DNA of 64,000 bases from Verpa conica (taxonomy: Eukaryota; Ascomycota; Pezizomycetes; Pezizales; Morchellaceae), in contig JAUFSD010000008.1 of the NCBI GenBank assembly GCA_033030425.1, forward strand, positions 1,674,001 through 1,738,000. The letters are read 5' to 3'. The notes beneath the pieces were generated by a model. That model was not told the DNA's origin. It saw nothing but the letters and a program-made list of their open reading frames with translations, and did not search any database. Numbering within the stretch: position 1 is the first letter of the stretch; the number at the start of each line of letters is the position of its first letter. Shown here one piece after another: positions 22,646-33,892 of the stretch. A program made the translations under genes and the position numbers.

Positions 22646-24940
22646 TGTGAAGTGGAGAGCGCGGGGAGGGGTTATGAGGTTTGTGATGGGGAGGGCTCTT
22701 TAGAATGTGAGGTTGGGTGTTGTTCGTGGTGGTGATAGTTATACTGTAAATATATAGCTTAAATCCAATCCAATCTTATGGGCTATGCTAACACGTGCCA
22801 ACACACGTCAACGTAATCCTACGATGTTGTCCAATAGGATCAATGCCGTGTGATTGGACGGGAGGTTTCCTGTAGCCGCCACAGGTACCGATATGTATGT
22901 AGGATGATGTCGATCGAGAAGAGCCCCCTCTCCCGCAGGCTTGTTTATCTCTCTGCCCCAGGCTCGCACATCTGCCCATGCGCATTTAAGTATAGCCCTC
23001 CCGGTTTTGTGTTTTGGCTTCAGCTTGGTGTCGGCCATCCATGGCCAAGTGTGGTATGTTTATCCTATCTGCGGAGATAAGTCGGGGAGGATCTAATCTC
23101 AGTCTGGATCTGATAAGCATGATCTAACGTCGTATGTATCCTTGTAGCTATTTCGCTTAGTTAGACTTAAGCATTAACTTCTCGGAGTGAGTCCCCGTAA
23201 ACATTCCCCCCTATCCTGTACATACGGAAATAACATCTTTAATCTTGCTTTCTCGTATGATGAGAAGTGTCGTCGGACTAAGCAAGTTCTCCAGTGGTAT
23301 GTACGGATCAACACGGAGGCAGGATTAGAAGATGGAATAAGTAACCAAGATGCGTGCATGCGCTCCTTACCCACTAAGGCATAGTCCCGAAAGTGCAACA
23401 CTACTGGTGCACGGCCGGGAAACGCAGGACGCGTACAGCCTTTCCATGAACGGGATTTCGGCAATAGTGGAATTCGTGTGCTTGAAACGTTGCATGTATG
23501 GTGAGATTCTTGGGAAACCTAACCCTGGCGCCAAGAGGGCTGTATTTATTCATTTTTGTGTCGTGTAGCGCTTGGATTTGTGCTATAGGAGGGGTGTGTA
23601 TGGTGAAGGGTCAAATAATGGATAGCTGGGGCCGGTATCGGGTTGTAGTGGTTATATGGTTGGTTGGGGATTTCATTTGAGTGATTATAGAGTTAAACAT
23701 CTATGCAACGTTGTGTCTCGGTTGTCAGATTACCCATCTAACTAACCTGTTAGCTGGGTCTGGGGATGCGACTATGAGCATCCTGGGGGTGACTACCCGA
23801 GGCTAGAATCATATATTTTTTGAAAGTGTAGACGCTAGAATTTGGCTAGAGTTTGTTATTGCTGCTAGGACGATTGTCGGCTCGGCACTAATTAGGACTG
23901 TAAACTATACCAAGTAGCCCTGAAAATGATATAGTATATACTAAGCTCCTTAGACTATACACACTGTGGTTGGAATAAAAATTCTTGCTGACAATTCAGC
24001 TGGGCTCACTAAAAATATAGCTAAAAGCGACACTTTTAAGGCTTGCTTGCTGACAGCTCTAGCCACAGCCTAGTGCGAGGTATCGTATATGAAACTCGGG
24101 TATGGATGATTAGGAGCGGTAATACGTACTCTTAAAACGTGGTTGGCAGGGTCAAGGCTATTAGGATCTGCCGTCAAAAAGCTTGACGGAGACCCTTTTG
24201 ACAGGAGGTGGTTGCGGATAATTGTTCTATGATTGGTCTGCTTTTAGTTAGTACTTGAGGGGTTTTATGTTTATAGATTAGTAGTAAATTCATAGTCGTA
24301 CAGATAGGCACGTGTTGTGTGGCTCGGGTGCGCGGGCTATGGCCTGAATCTCGGTGGAAGGGCTTATTTGCTCTTAGCAATCTTCGGGTCGGAGGTGTTG
24401 TTGGTATCTCGATAGTATAGTAGTGTTGTTCGTACTATCATATTATTCTAAACCGACTCGTAGATTCTAGGGTGCGCCCTCATATAGACCCTAGTCTAAT
24501 CGCTAAACATCGCTATTAGACAGCAAGATCCTCACTGTTGTACTGGTATTCTGGCCTGGCTGGTAAGTAAATCCTCTGGCCGGTGGGGAAATAGGGATCC
24601 CTTGAATACCGATACTGCTAGAGTCTTTACGTAGAACACTGGCGAAAGTCACTGGTCTTATACTGTTAGAGGTCCTACTGCTGTGGCGAGATGTAATTGG
24701 TGTCCCTATAGTTGGTGGCTGAGACATTAACTGTGTCTCTACACCCCTGAAGCTGAAATTCTCCGGGAGGTGCATAAGGTATTTCTTGGCTGCATGGAAA
24801 ACAGTGGGGTTAGGTTTGGTAGCGGATCGGAGTAGGTCTTTTATTTATTCAGGTATCATTTATTTCTTGGTAGGCATATACTGTTCCTCTTAAAGTTCTT
24901 TATTTTCAACCTAAAAAGTAGGGTCATGGCCGGGATCTTT
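22646..24940. other. Intergenic, no gene seen
   Basis: Short frames on both strands show no domain or codon bias. A small hairpin CCGTCAA...TTGACGG lies near 24171-24189. A 90-codon frame on the minus strand (24503-24775), Ser/Thr/Pro-rich, could be a relic but has no support. Confidence 0.4.
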
Positions 24941-24944
24941 GGTA

Positions 24945-25165
24945 TCCCACCAGCTTTGGTATTCCCACCAGCTCCAGTCTTCCCACAAACTTCAGTACTC
25001 ATACCAGTTTTAGTGTTCCTATTAGCTTCGATACTCCTATAAGTTTTGGTATTCTCGCAAATCTTGGCATTCCTACCACTCTCGGCACTGCTACTAGTGT
25101 CGATATTCCTGCCAGTATCAGTACCCATGCCATATCGGTATTCCTGCAAACCTCAGCGTCAACAC
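24945..25165. repeat. Degenerate 18-bp minisatellite
   Basis: About twelve imperfect 18-bp units (GTATTCCTRCMARTYTYRGT type). On the minus strand they read as six-residue units such as NRNTKT, GMSTEV and GGNTKA. Both strands stay open through most of the array, so coding direction cannot be told. Confidence 0.65.
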
Positions 25166-25248
25166 TCCCACAAGTCCTGGTATCATCTCCTGCACTACAA
25201 ACGTATTCCTGAGGCAAAGAGTCGCCACCACATTTGGTAGCGCGATAA

Positions 25249-25557
25249 ATGGGTCGTTTCCAAGTATTTCCAGGGTACAAACACCCTAGCCAGCCTCGAC
25301 AGGGCTCATCATCCACAACCCCCCCAACCAAGTCCAATATGCAACCAGTGTCGAGCATCACACAAGCCAGCTGGGTTACCTCCCAAGTTACAACTCCGAT
25401 GCAGTATAGTATTCAGCAGAGCGGCCTTCATAGGTTTCCCCCTCAGGTTACAGCCCCAGTGCAGTATAGTATTCTGCAAAACAATCTCCAAGGCGTCACT
25501 ATTACTACCGCCAATAATGCCAATAGGGCTCTGATTATAAAAAACCATACCATGTAA
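25249..25557 (+). CDS. Unrecognised 102-aa ORF with a 20-aa duplicated unit
   Basis: ATG-started frame of 102 codons. Residues about 45-82 contain two copies of a 20-residue unit (QVTTPMQYSIQQ... and QVTAPVQYSILQ...), duplicated at the DNA level with 60-bp spacing (25390 and 25450). It is rich in Gln, Pro, Ser and Thr. It lies just after the 18-bp minisatellite, and the two may be parts of one old repetitive gene. No domain, signal peptide or clear splice partner is visible, so it could be a relic. Confidence 0.3.
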   Translation: MGRFQVFPGYKHPSQPRQGSSSTTPPTKSNMQPVSSITQASWVTSQVTTPMQYSIQQSGLHRFPPQVTAPVQYSILQNNLQGVTITTANNANRALIIKNHTM

Positions 25558-26800
25558 AGGAGACGATGTAGGGCTGTTGTGATCATGGCTTCTGGTAGAA
25601 AACACTTTGGCGGTCTGACTCGAGATGAGTTCTTAACTTCATTTGGTAGGGCAGCAACATTTGTGAAGGGTATTGCTGTAGTTGGGGTATTTTTAATTTT
25701 TTAATTCGGATCTCTCTCCTACAAAGTGGGCTAGTTAGCAATTAACACAGACTAAAATACCTAAAAAGGCCTTTTGGGGGAAGTAATCCTAGGGCTTGTA
25801 CGAGATTCCAAGTATTAGGACTGTCTGTATATAAGGTAAAAGCCCGCTGCGAGAATGAAGGGTATGCTATTATGATGGACACAGAGATGAAAGATTGGTG
25901 ATAGCTTATTCTTGGGTAATATGTACCCTCAGGGCTGATGTCTCGTGTTGTTCCAGTGTGGGGTCTGGGGGTTCCCTATGTGCGGCCAGATTGATCGTTG
26001 CACATGAAGGCTTGGCATTTGCCGAGTGATTACATGTGCTTACAGCATCAATGGGTGAATTAATCATAAGGTATTCGATCAACACACTCAAAGTAGAACA
26101 AAAACAATAATAACAGCTGGAGTGGGTATTCAAATTTTTCTTTAACCTCCCAAATGTAATCAGGGTCACCGTTTACCCTCAGCGGCCGTACAATTTCTGC
26201 TCTCGCCTGTTGTCTCTCATTGCCATCCGCATTCCTCCACTCGCCTCCTGCTTCCGCTATTCTATCTTTTTGCTCTCGCTAGTTTCTTATCGATGTTGCT
26301 TAAATCGATCCCTACCCCTCTGAAAACTACTTACAGCATCAATTGGCGTCGCTGAACAAATCCACTTCAAAGAGTAATTGTCACTTGCCTATTCTGTTTG
26401 TAGACGTGGGTGTCGTCATAGTCTCAATCTAGTCTCTCAATATATGTATGTTAGGATTCACTGGGCCATTCAGTTCACCAACCATCAAATTTATCTAGAG
26501 CACGAAAGGACCTAATTTTTAACATGGGGTAGCACAGCCCTAGCTTACACCGAGTGTGCCCTGAAGTGGCCTGATATGGCTTGAGTGGGGAGTAGGTAGA
26601 ATGTAGCTCTCAATTCTCGGAAGACACGGCTCAAAAGGTAAATTAAGGTAGGGGAGTAGTTATGACATGTGTATCTGTCTACAACAGAGAGAAGTTTCCC
26701 AGTATCACGGCTCGATTCAATGGTCACGAGCCGCCTTGAAGCATTTATAGTTCTCTCCATCAGCCCACTCGATACCTTAGCATCAAACCTTATCTTGAGC
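25558..26800. other. Intergenic, no gene seen
   Basis: No supported gene. The word CTTACAGCATCAAT occurs at about 26039 and 26333 in the distal promoter of the next gene. Confidence 0.4.
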
Positions 26801-26802
26801 GG

Positions 26803-26823
26803 CCAATTTTTCAAGTATATAAA
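26803..26823 (+). promoter_or_regulatory. CCAAT and TATA boxes
   Basis: CCAAT at 26803-26807 and TATATAAA at 26816-26823 stand about 120 bp before the ATG at 26944, followed by a CT-rich leader. This is a classic layout for a strongly expressed fungal gene. Confidence 0.6.
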
Positions 26824-26943
26824 CCCTTCATCTCTCCCTTCCTTTCCTCTTCTCCATCATCGTTCAATTTCTCAACCTTAACTTTCAGCATCAAATAAAC
26901 TATAACTCGAACTTTTCAGCACTTCACTCTACAATCATCAAAA

Positions 26944-28177
26944 ATGTCTGGAACCAGCAACAGCAATGACAGCAGCATCCCTCCTCCCCCTTCTTACTTC
27001 GGTAAAGCTATGAAGAATGTTGTTGAAAGCTTGACTGGTAAGTTGCCTTCACTGATTTATCTTTGCTCTTGCAATTGCGTTTATAAAGCTGACTATAACT
27101 TCTAGGAAATACTACTGAGCATGATAACTCTGGCAAGGGAGATGCTAGCAACATCACTTCTAAGGCTTGTGTTTCGAATACCTCGTCGTGTGGCACTACT
27201 ATGGGTAGCAAGACTTGCGGTGAAGGCAATGCTACTCAGTCCATGGGTGAAATGTGTTGTGCTGGTAATAAATGTGAATCCAAGAGCATGAAGATGGAAG
27301 GTACATCGGACCCGAAGAAGGATGCAGCAAAAAAGGAAGGGCTTCACATGGGTACTAGTCATGGTTTGTATATCCTTGATTCGATTCGTAATAGCCATAA
27401 ACTAACCATAATTTAGTCGATACTGAGGATAAGACTATGGATAAATCTCGTAAGTGTAACGAGTAGTATTAATGGCCTATTACTAACGATTATGTAGTGG
27501 AATCTGTCAAGATAACAGGGTCTGATGATGGCGCTCGTAAAATGCTAGGCCGTGATTGTGATGGTGCCAATGAAGAGATGGCCGAGGAAATGGAGGTTGG
27601 TAATAAGATGGGTGATAAGAGGACGCATTATGTTCCGAAGAAAAGGATGAATACTTATAAGCCTGTTGATACTAAGATGGTTGATGATACCAAGATGGTT
27701 GATGATAAGACAGCCGATCAGATGGCTGACAACAAGATGGCCGATCAAAAGATGACTGACAACAAGATGACTGACAACAAGATGGTTGATCAGAAGATGG
27801 CTGACAACAAGATGGCTGATCAGAAGATGGCCGGTCAGAAGATGGCTGACAATAAGATGGCCGATCAAAAGATGGCTGACAATAAGATGGCCGACAATAA
27901 GATGGTCGACCAAAAGATGACCGATAATAAGATGGCCGATCAAAAGGCTGCCGATCATAAAATGGACCAGCACATGATGACTAGCGGAAATACTAAAGAG
28001 ATGATGGCGGGTTCTGGTTGGTATATTTCCTCTTACTAAAAGCGTAAAACTAACACTAGTGTAGAAAAACATGGTACTATGCCCGCTACTGGTGATATGT
28101 GTAAAAAAGATACCAAGGGTAAGTCGCTTACGTAGAATTCTATGATTTCAACTAATGGGTCTATAGCGAACTGCTAG
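26944..28177 (+). CDS. Hydrophilic Met/Asp/Asn/Lys repeat protein
   Basis: Six exons (26944-27037, 27106-27363, 27417-27449, 27498-28020, 28060-28118, 28167-28177) join in frame through GT-AG introns of 39-68 bp, giving 325 residues. The centre is a long array of five-residue units, chiefly MADNK and MADQK with T or V variants (about 20 units, near residues 175-285). The N-terminal part holds a Cys-rich patch ([18 protein letters not shown]..., then CCAGNKC) and Lys/Met-rich stretches. No signal peptide or membrane helix is present, so it is likely cytosolic and disordered. I recognise no family; hydrophilin/LEA-like stress proteins or a metal-binding role (Met, Cys, Asp) are possible. If the fourth intron is not spliced the protein would end at 28039 with WYISSY. 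Confidence 0.65.
27660..27970 (+). repeat. 15-bp coding tandem repeat
   Basis: About twenty copies of a 15-bp unit (AAGATGGCTGACAAC / AAGATGGCCGATCAG), partly in a higher-order 30-bp alternation. It is in frame with the gene above. Synonymous differences show that the array is not brand new. Confidence 0.85.
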
Positions 28178-28655
28178 GGTATGAGGGAGTCTGGTTGGGG
28201 GTAATAAAGTCTATGGGAATGGGTTTAGTTTCTTTTTTGCGTAGTAGTTAGCTTTTTGCTTTGTGGACTCATAGTATTGTTGCTTTAAAAAAAATAAGTT
28301 TTAATAAGAGAGTCATGGTGGTGCTAGTTGGTCCCCTCGTGTCATTATTACCAGCCAATACAACGACTAAATATTCAAGTGTATGGAATTGCTCTTTTCC
28401 TTACGTCATAGCCTTCGCGTAATCGTAATCCCCTCTCAGCCGTCACACACTGCTTCTATTGTCACGCTTGTCTTGGCATGGTATGCATCTTGGCATTTGA
28501 AAAGTCTTCGCACACACTACCCACACCCACACCGCCCACCTCCCATCTCCTCGCGGTTACCCTCTCCCCTCACCCAGAATCGTACACTTCACCACCTCAA
28601 CACCCCATAGTTACCCTATCGACTTAGACACCGTTACCCGCCCGAGCAACAACAA
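28178..28655. other. Intergenic promoter of the Reb1-like gene
   Basis: About 480 bp, pyrimidine-rich near 28520-28620, with no TATA box that I can assign. No other feature is visible. Confidence 0.4.
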
Positions 28656-31222
28656 ATGCCCTCCATGGGCAATTCCCAATCGCAGCCAGGTGATGGCGAC
28701 AACGACCACGACAATTTCGTCAACCAGGACCCCGAGCCTGCAGAGGATAATGTTGTTGATGGGAATGGGGATGCAGCGGACACGCAAAAGAAGGTGAAGA
28801 AGCGGAAGAAGAAGAGGAGCAAAGATAAAGAACGCGTAGAGGAGAAGGCAAAGGAGAAAGAGAAAGAGGATGAAGATGACGATCTGGAGGATGTGGTTGT
28901 TGTTGGGGCAGTGCCAACCGTACAGGCAGCCCCTGCTGAAAAATCGAAACGAAAAAAGAAGAATCGCCAAACGAGCCAAGAGGAGGAATCAGCACAGGCT
29001 TTGCTGGCGCTCAATAAGGGCCTCCCAGCAGACGTCAACGCGGTTGCTGAAACCGAGGACGCAGCAATATTAGTGGACAACGAGAACTCGCACGACGACC
29101 CCGAGCCAATGGATGGTCTCGAGGAAGAAGAAGCCCAAGAAGAGCCCAAGAAGAAGAAAGCACGTCGCGGTGGTCGGAAGGGTAAAACCCAGAAGACCAA
29201 GCCCATTGAAGATGAAGTCTCCGATTCGCAGGAAGTCGATGCCCCACCCCCCCCTCCCCAATCTGAGGACGCCCCACCCCCACCATCCCCCCCTAATCAA
29301 ACCGATGATCTCAACCCTCTTCTTCAGTATACAGATCTTCAGCACCATAGTCTCCAGGAGATCCCAGACTCGGACCGTATAATCTCCCAACATCTTGCAG
29401 CTCACATGTCTAAACACAATCCACTCCCTCAGTCAAACATTCCAGATTTACATGACCTCATAACCGACGAATTCAACGGAGGTCCCATCACAACTGACTT
29501 TGATCACGACCTTGCATCTTTGGTATCTCTCCCTCGCGGTTCAGGGAAAGGAAAAGCTTCCACTGGCTATAAGCGCAAGCGCCTCCCGGAAGATGACGCC
29601 AACAAATTGGTTGACCCTGCGCTCCGCGCCCTCGATGCAGCAGCAGAGCAAGACGAGGAAACTGACGAGGGTGGTGACAAAGTAAAGAGGAAGCGACGCC
29701 TTCCCGCCGAAAGTGTCCTCCCCCCAACCCCTACCGCTAAAAGAACACCCCGTGCTCGCAAACCGTCCGCCATTACTTCGACTCCGGGGGGCTCTGGTGC
29801 CGGCGTAGCTGGTAATGGCGGCACGTTTACACTTGAGGAACGCCACGCGATCGACACACACCTTACACACTACATGTCACTCCACAGTCTCTCCCACGGC
29901 GAACTCTGCTCTCGTGTTTGGTCAAACGACCGTAAAAAGGATGACTTTTGGGAGAGTGTCTGTGCTGTTCTTCCAAACCGTAGTAGGGCTAGTATATATA
30001 AGCACGTTCGTCGCTCTTACCATGTCTTCCAGCAGCGCGCAAAATGGACACCCGAAGATGATGAGGAGCTTGCACGCCTTGTGGCCGAAAAAGGGAGTAG
30101 CTGGAAGGATGTCGGTGACGCTATGGGCCGTATGGGAGAGGATTGTCGTGATAGGTGGAGGAACTATGTCAAGTGTGGTAAAGAGCGTGGGAGGGATAGA
30201 TGGGGTGATGAAGAAGAGGCTGACCTACGGAGGGTGCTCAAGGTTGTGCTGGCAGGGATCAGAGCAGCGAAAACAGGCAGGCAAGTAAGTGAGGATGATG
30301 TGAATTTGGAGGCGGAAGAAGTCGATGGTGAGGACGAAGTCAATTGGACTAGTGTCAGTGAGCTTATGGGGAACCGGAGGAGTCGGATCCAGTGCAGGTA
30401 TAAGTGGAATAAGATGAAGCAGCAGAGGGCGAGGATTGTGGGTGCTGGGGCTGGGGAAGGGAGGGGCGGGATGTGGAGGAAGAGGAAGATTAAGGTTAAT
30501 GTAGAGGACATGAAAGTTGGTGATAAAGTTTGGGTACTAGAGCAGTATGTTCCCGATATTGCCTATTAGTGCTTTCTTGTGATAACCCACTAACTCCTGA
30601 TAGGATTCGCGATTCAGGTGCTAAAGAAGAGAAACAAATCCCCTGGGAAACAATCGCCGAACAGTCAGCTCTCTGGGCTTCTAGGGACCTTGAGAAGGGC
30701 TATAAAACCCTTCGCTCCCACCTTCCGCACCGCCGACTTCCCCTTAGCGAGATCATCTCTCGTCTCCTTACCAATCTCAATGAGCTCCCTCTTGAGGTTC
30801 GTACTGAACGCTACCAACCGGACACCCTACAGCCACCTTCTGCTCAATCCCAACAGCAGAGCGGGTATGATTACGTCCAGCAACACCATCCCTACCCTTT
30901 GCCGCTAGGAGAACACAACCCAGCCCCTGTTGTGACAATGAACAACCTCACTGGAGAGCTAGATACAAACGAGTATACGCACCACCATAATAATGAACTG
31001 GATATGGTGGATCCGGCACTTATAGGACAGGGAGGAATAAGTAGTGGAGTGCAACAGGATCTAGAAAAGACTGCCGGAGAGGCAATACTCATCGCACAGG
31101 CTGCGGCGGCGGCGGCACAGGCGCAGGAAACAGAGGGACTGGAAAGAGAGGTGAGGAGCTTAGAGGTGATGATGGAGGAGGGGGAAACCGAGAGAGAGTT
31201 TAGGAGGAGATTGGGGGTGTAG
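28656..31222 (+). CDS. Reb1/TTF1-like Myb DNA-binding protein
   Basis: Two exons (28656-30544 and 30604-31222; intron GTATGT to CTGATAG, 59 bp) encode 835 residues. The first 190 residues are highly charged with Lys-rich nuclear-localisation-like clusters. Residues about 390-470 form the conserved region before the Myb repeats (ERHAIDTHL... and ASIYKHVRRSYHVF). A clear Myb/SANT repeat follows at about 462-510 (KWTPEDDEELARLVAEKGSSW... with CRDRWRNYVKCG), and a second, longer unit runs to about 590 (DRWGDEEEADLRRVL... SRIQCRYKWNKMK). This order is that of yeast Reb1 and mammalian TTF1, which bind sites near rRNA gene ends, stop RNA polymerase I and block replication forks. The C-terminal exon is polar with a poly-Ala stretch and may be regulatory. 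It is convergent with the Cue3-like gene. Confidence 0.85.
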
Positions 31223-31861
31223 AGTTGGAGTGATAAACCACCGATTGGCTAGTGGAGTCAATCTATTTGGTGTGTTAAATGGCGGAAAAGAGTACTTGCA
31301 GAGACCCCTTTTTTTCTTGTAGGGTAGAAGCTATTAAGGCGAGATGGTTACGATTACGGGTCCTGTTCGTGAAGGGGTTTATGGTCTTTTCGTTTGCATT
31401 TAGTTTCAGCTTCAGCTCATTATGCGCTCACGTTCGCGTTGTGAACTAATGGGGTACGAATGTGTCAAATGTAGCTAGCTGCACGGGTATAAAATATTCC
31501 TGAGTCAGAAATTGGGATCCCTTGCGTATGAGTAACTTTGCGGTTTTGGGAGTTCAATTGCTTTGAAGTGATAATTTCGAGCTACTCCTTTACTTTGTAG
31601 GCCAATATTAAGGATATCCCATTCGATAAGCGTATTAGTATGCTGTGGACCTACCGGTTCAACATTCCACAAAAGGAATTTAATGCTCGAGTGAGAACCT
31701 GTGAAGTAAAAGTGACATGTGGTAGAATAGGCCCTGTGTTGATATTCAGCTATAGACCATAGTAATAGAACAGCAAGCCTATGGAAGCCTATTTATGCGC
31801 AAATATATTCGAAACCCCCAGAAAGCCCTGAAAAGAGCAATAAAAACGCCAATTCACCACC
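31223..31861. other. Convergent intergenic region
   Basis: Shared 3' region between the Reb1-like and Cue3-like genes; no gene, no strong repeat. Confidence 0.45.
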
Positions 31862-33892
31862 TTACCCAGGCGGCGGGAAAGCCCCACCCCTCGCCATTTT
31901 CTTCGACCTCTGGTCTCTCCTATTATGATTCGCTCTACTCCCCTTATTCGACTCCTTATTCGCTCTACCCTGCATTGTCTCCTTCTCCCCACTTGGGCCC
32001 GCCGCATTATCCCCACCTCCCCGTCCTGCACCTCTTCCACCGCCACCTCTTCCGCCACCACCTCTTCCACCACCGCCTCTTCCACCACCACCTCTCCTAG
32101 CCCTCTCACCTCTCCCCCTGTCTCCCCTCCCACTATCCTCCTCCCCATCCAGCGGTGCAGTCCACCGCGTACTCTCAAGCACATTCGACCGTCCCCCACC
32201 ACTACCACCCGGAAGATCCGAATACCGACGTTCCAGCATCCGCAACCTCTTCGGATCCCGCTCTAACATGATCTTCCACCCTTCAATCACTTCATCGGAC
32301 ATTGCCGTTCCCGCCTTCAAGCTCTTCCTCGCAGCGCCTCTCCTTGTCTCTGCGTCTCTCGCAAACACAGCTGCATCTCTCCTGTACGTCTCCCATAGCA
32401 GTTTCTCAGCTGCGTCATCGTTGCTGTCTGATACTTTTGCCGGCGGCGCACGCTTTTGTACGTCTTCGTCGCCTGTGTTGTCGACGGCGCCGCCGACGTC
32501 GGTGAGGTCGTAGGTGTCGTCTCGTTCGTCGTCGTCACTGTCAAATGCGTTGAGGGCTGCGAGGATGGAGGACTTGGGGGCGCGGTCGGTGGTGGAGGAG
32601 AGGAGTTGGTCGGCTGTGAGAGTGGCATTTTTGCGGCCAATGTGGAGGCGGGAGAGGGTGGATGGTAGGAGGGTGTCGAATTCGTCGTTGTCGTATTTAT
32701 TGCGGCGGGATGATGAGGGGGCAGCGTTGTAGGAGGGTTTTGGAGGGACGGTGGGTGCTGAGAAAGAGGTGTCCGGCGGGATGCTGGGACTGTTAGTGGG
32801 TGTTGAGTGATTTGGATGAGGGGGGACTTACTATTCTTCTTTTCTGTTTGCGGTTAGTAGTGATGGGGGGAGATCGTCTTCTAATAGGGCTCCGGTGGCT
32901 CTTTCAACGTCGCCGTTGAACTCGTCGAGGCACCGGCGGACGAAGCCACTGCCAAGGTCAGGGAATAGGTCACGTATTATTGAGACTTTGTTTAGAACTT
33001 CCATTTCTTCCTCTTCACTTGGCCCAATCATCTTTCCCTTCCCCTTTCCATTATCCACGGGCTTCCTCTTGGGAGCTCTCCGCCGCCCGAACTTCTCAAG
33101 TGCCTTTAACACACCCTCTACTCTGGCCTCCTCGGGTGTATCCTTCGCCGCCTTCTTAATCGCAGGAACAAAGCTAGCTGTCTCAACAAGCGCCTTCAAA
33201 AAGTCCTTCTCCTTCGCGATACCACTCGCCTTTGGATTATCCGATGCCGCAATCAGACCATATATGATATCCGTGACCATACTCCAATTCCCCTTCCTAA
33301 CGCCATCTACACCCGCCACCTCAAGAACCGCAACCTTGAACTCCGAAACCAGGTTCTTCTCAACAGCAACATCAAGCCAATCATCCCCAGCCAGAAAAGT
33401 CTCCGCCGTACGTCGACTAAACCTAAATAAACCCTCCAACCCCGCATCACCACTCGACACTCCTTTCCCGGCTACAACAACCCTACGGAGCTTCTCAACA
33501 GCTGCCTCATACCGCCGCCATACCCGTTCTTCGTCGAAAACACCTCGGAGGACCTTACTACGTGGGAATGAAGCCGCGACGTCGCGGATGAAGCCGCTGC
33601 TTGTGAGGTCGTTGGGGAGGTTTGCATATTCGGGTAATGTTACGATCCTGTGTATGAGTGTGGCGACTTTGCGTTTGAGTGTTTTTTGAGCATCGGTGTC
33701 GTTGGGTGGGGTGTTGTGGAGGTAGGTAGTGAGGAAGGTGGTGAGGGAGGTGTTTGTGAGGGATTCGGATATGAACTTCGCGGGGGGGAGCTGCAGGTGG
33801 ATGGTGAGTGAAGCTGTCCAGAGTTCGAAGGCAGTTTCGGGGATTGTTGGGAGGAGTGAGGGGGGTGGGAAGGGGGCGATTGGTATTGACAT
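31862..33892 (-). CDS. CUE-domain protein, Cue3/ASCC2-like (RQT complex)
   Basis: Two exons (32832-33892 and 31862-32789; intron 42 bp, GTAAGT to CTAACAG) encode 662 residues. The start at 33892 begins MSIPIAPFPPPSLL; an in-frame codon further upstream is less likely. The N-terminal 250 residues are the helical region of the family. A CUE domain is at about residues 300-345 (VSIIRDLFPDLGSGFVRRCL...GDVERATGALL), which binds ubiquitin. The C-terminal half has the conserved LLSSTTDRAPKSSI and EQIEGWK-like segment (DEVIEGWKIMLERDP), followed by an RGG-rich tail (GGGGRG repeats). Cue3/Rqt3 in yeast and ASCC2 in animals recognise ubiquitinated collided ribosomes together with an Slh1/ASCC3 helicase and help split them. 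The Gly/Arg tail could aid RNA binding. Confidence 0.85.

Noticed and set aside
27545..28072. 175-codon minus-strand frame with a hydrophobic repeat (GHLI/SHLL)
   Set aside because: Antisense of the MADNK repeat; it looks membrane-like only because Lys/Asp codons reverse to hydrophobic ones.
28634..29206. 190-codon Ser/Phe-rich minus-strand frame
   Set aside because: Antisense of the Lys/Glu-rich start of the Reb1-like gene.
32895..33689. 264-codon plus-strand frame
   Set aside because: Antisense of the first exon of the Cue3-like gene, which has a recognisable CUE domain.
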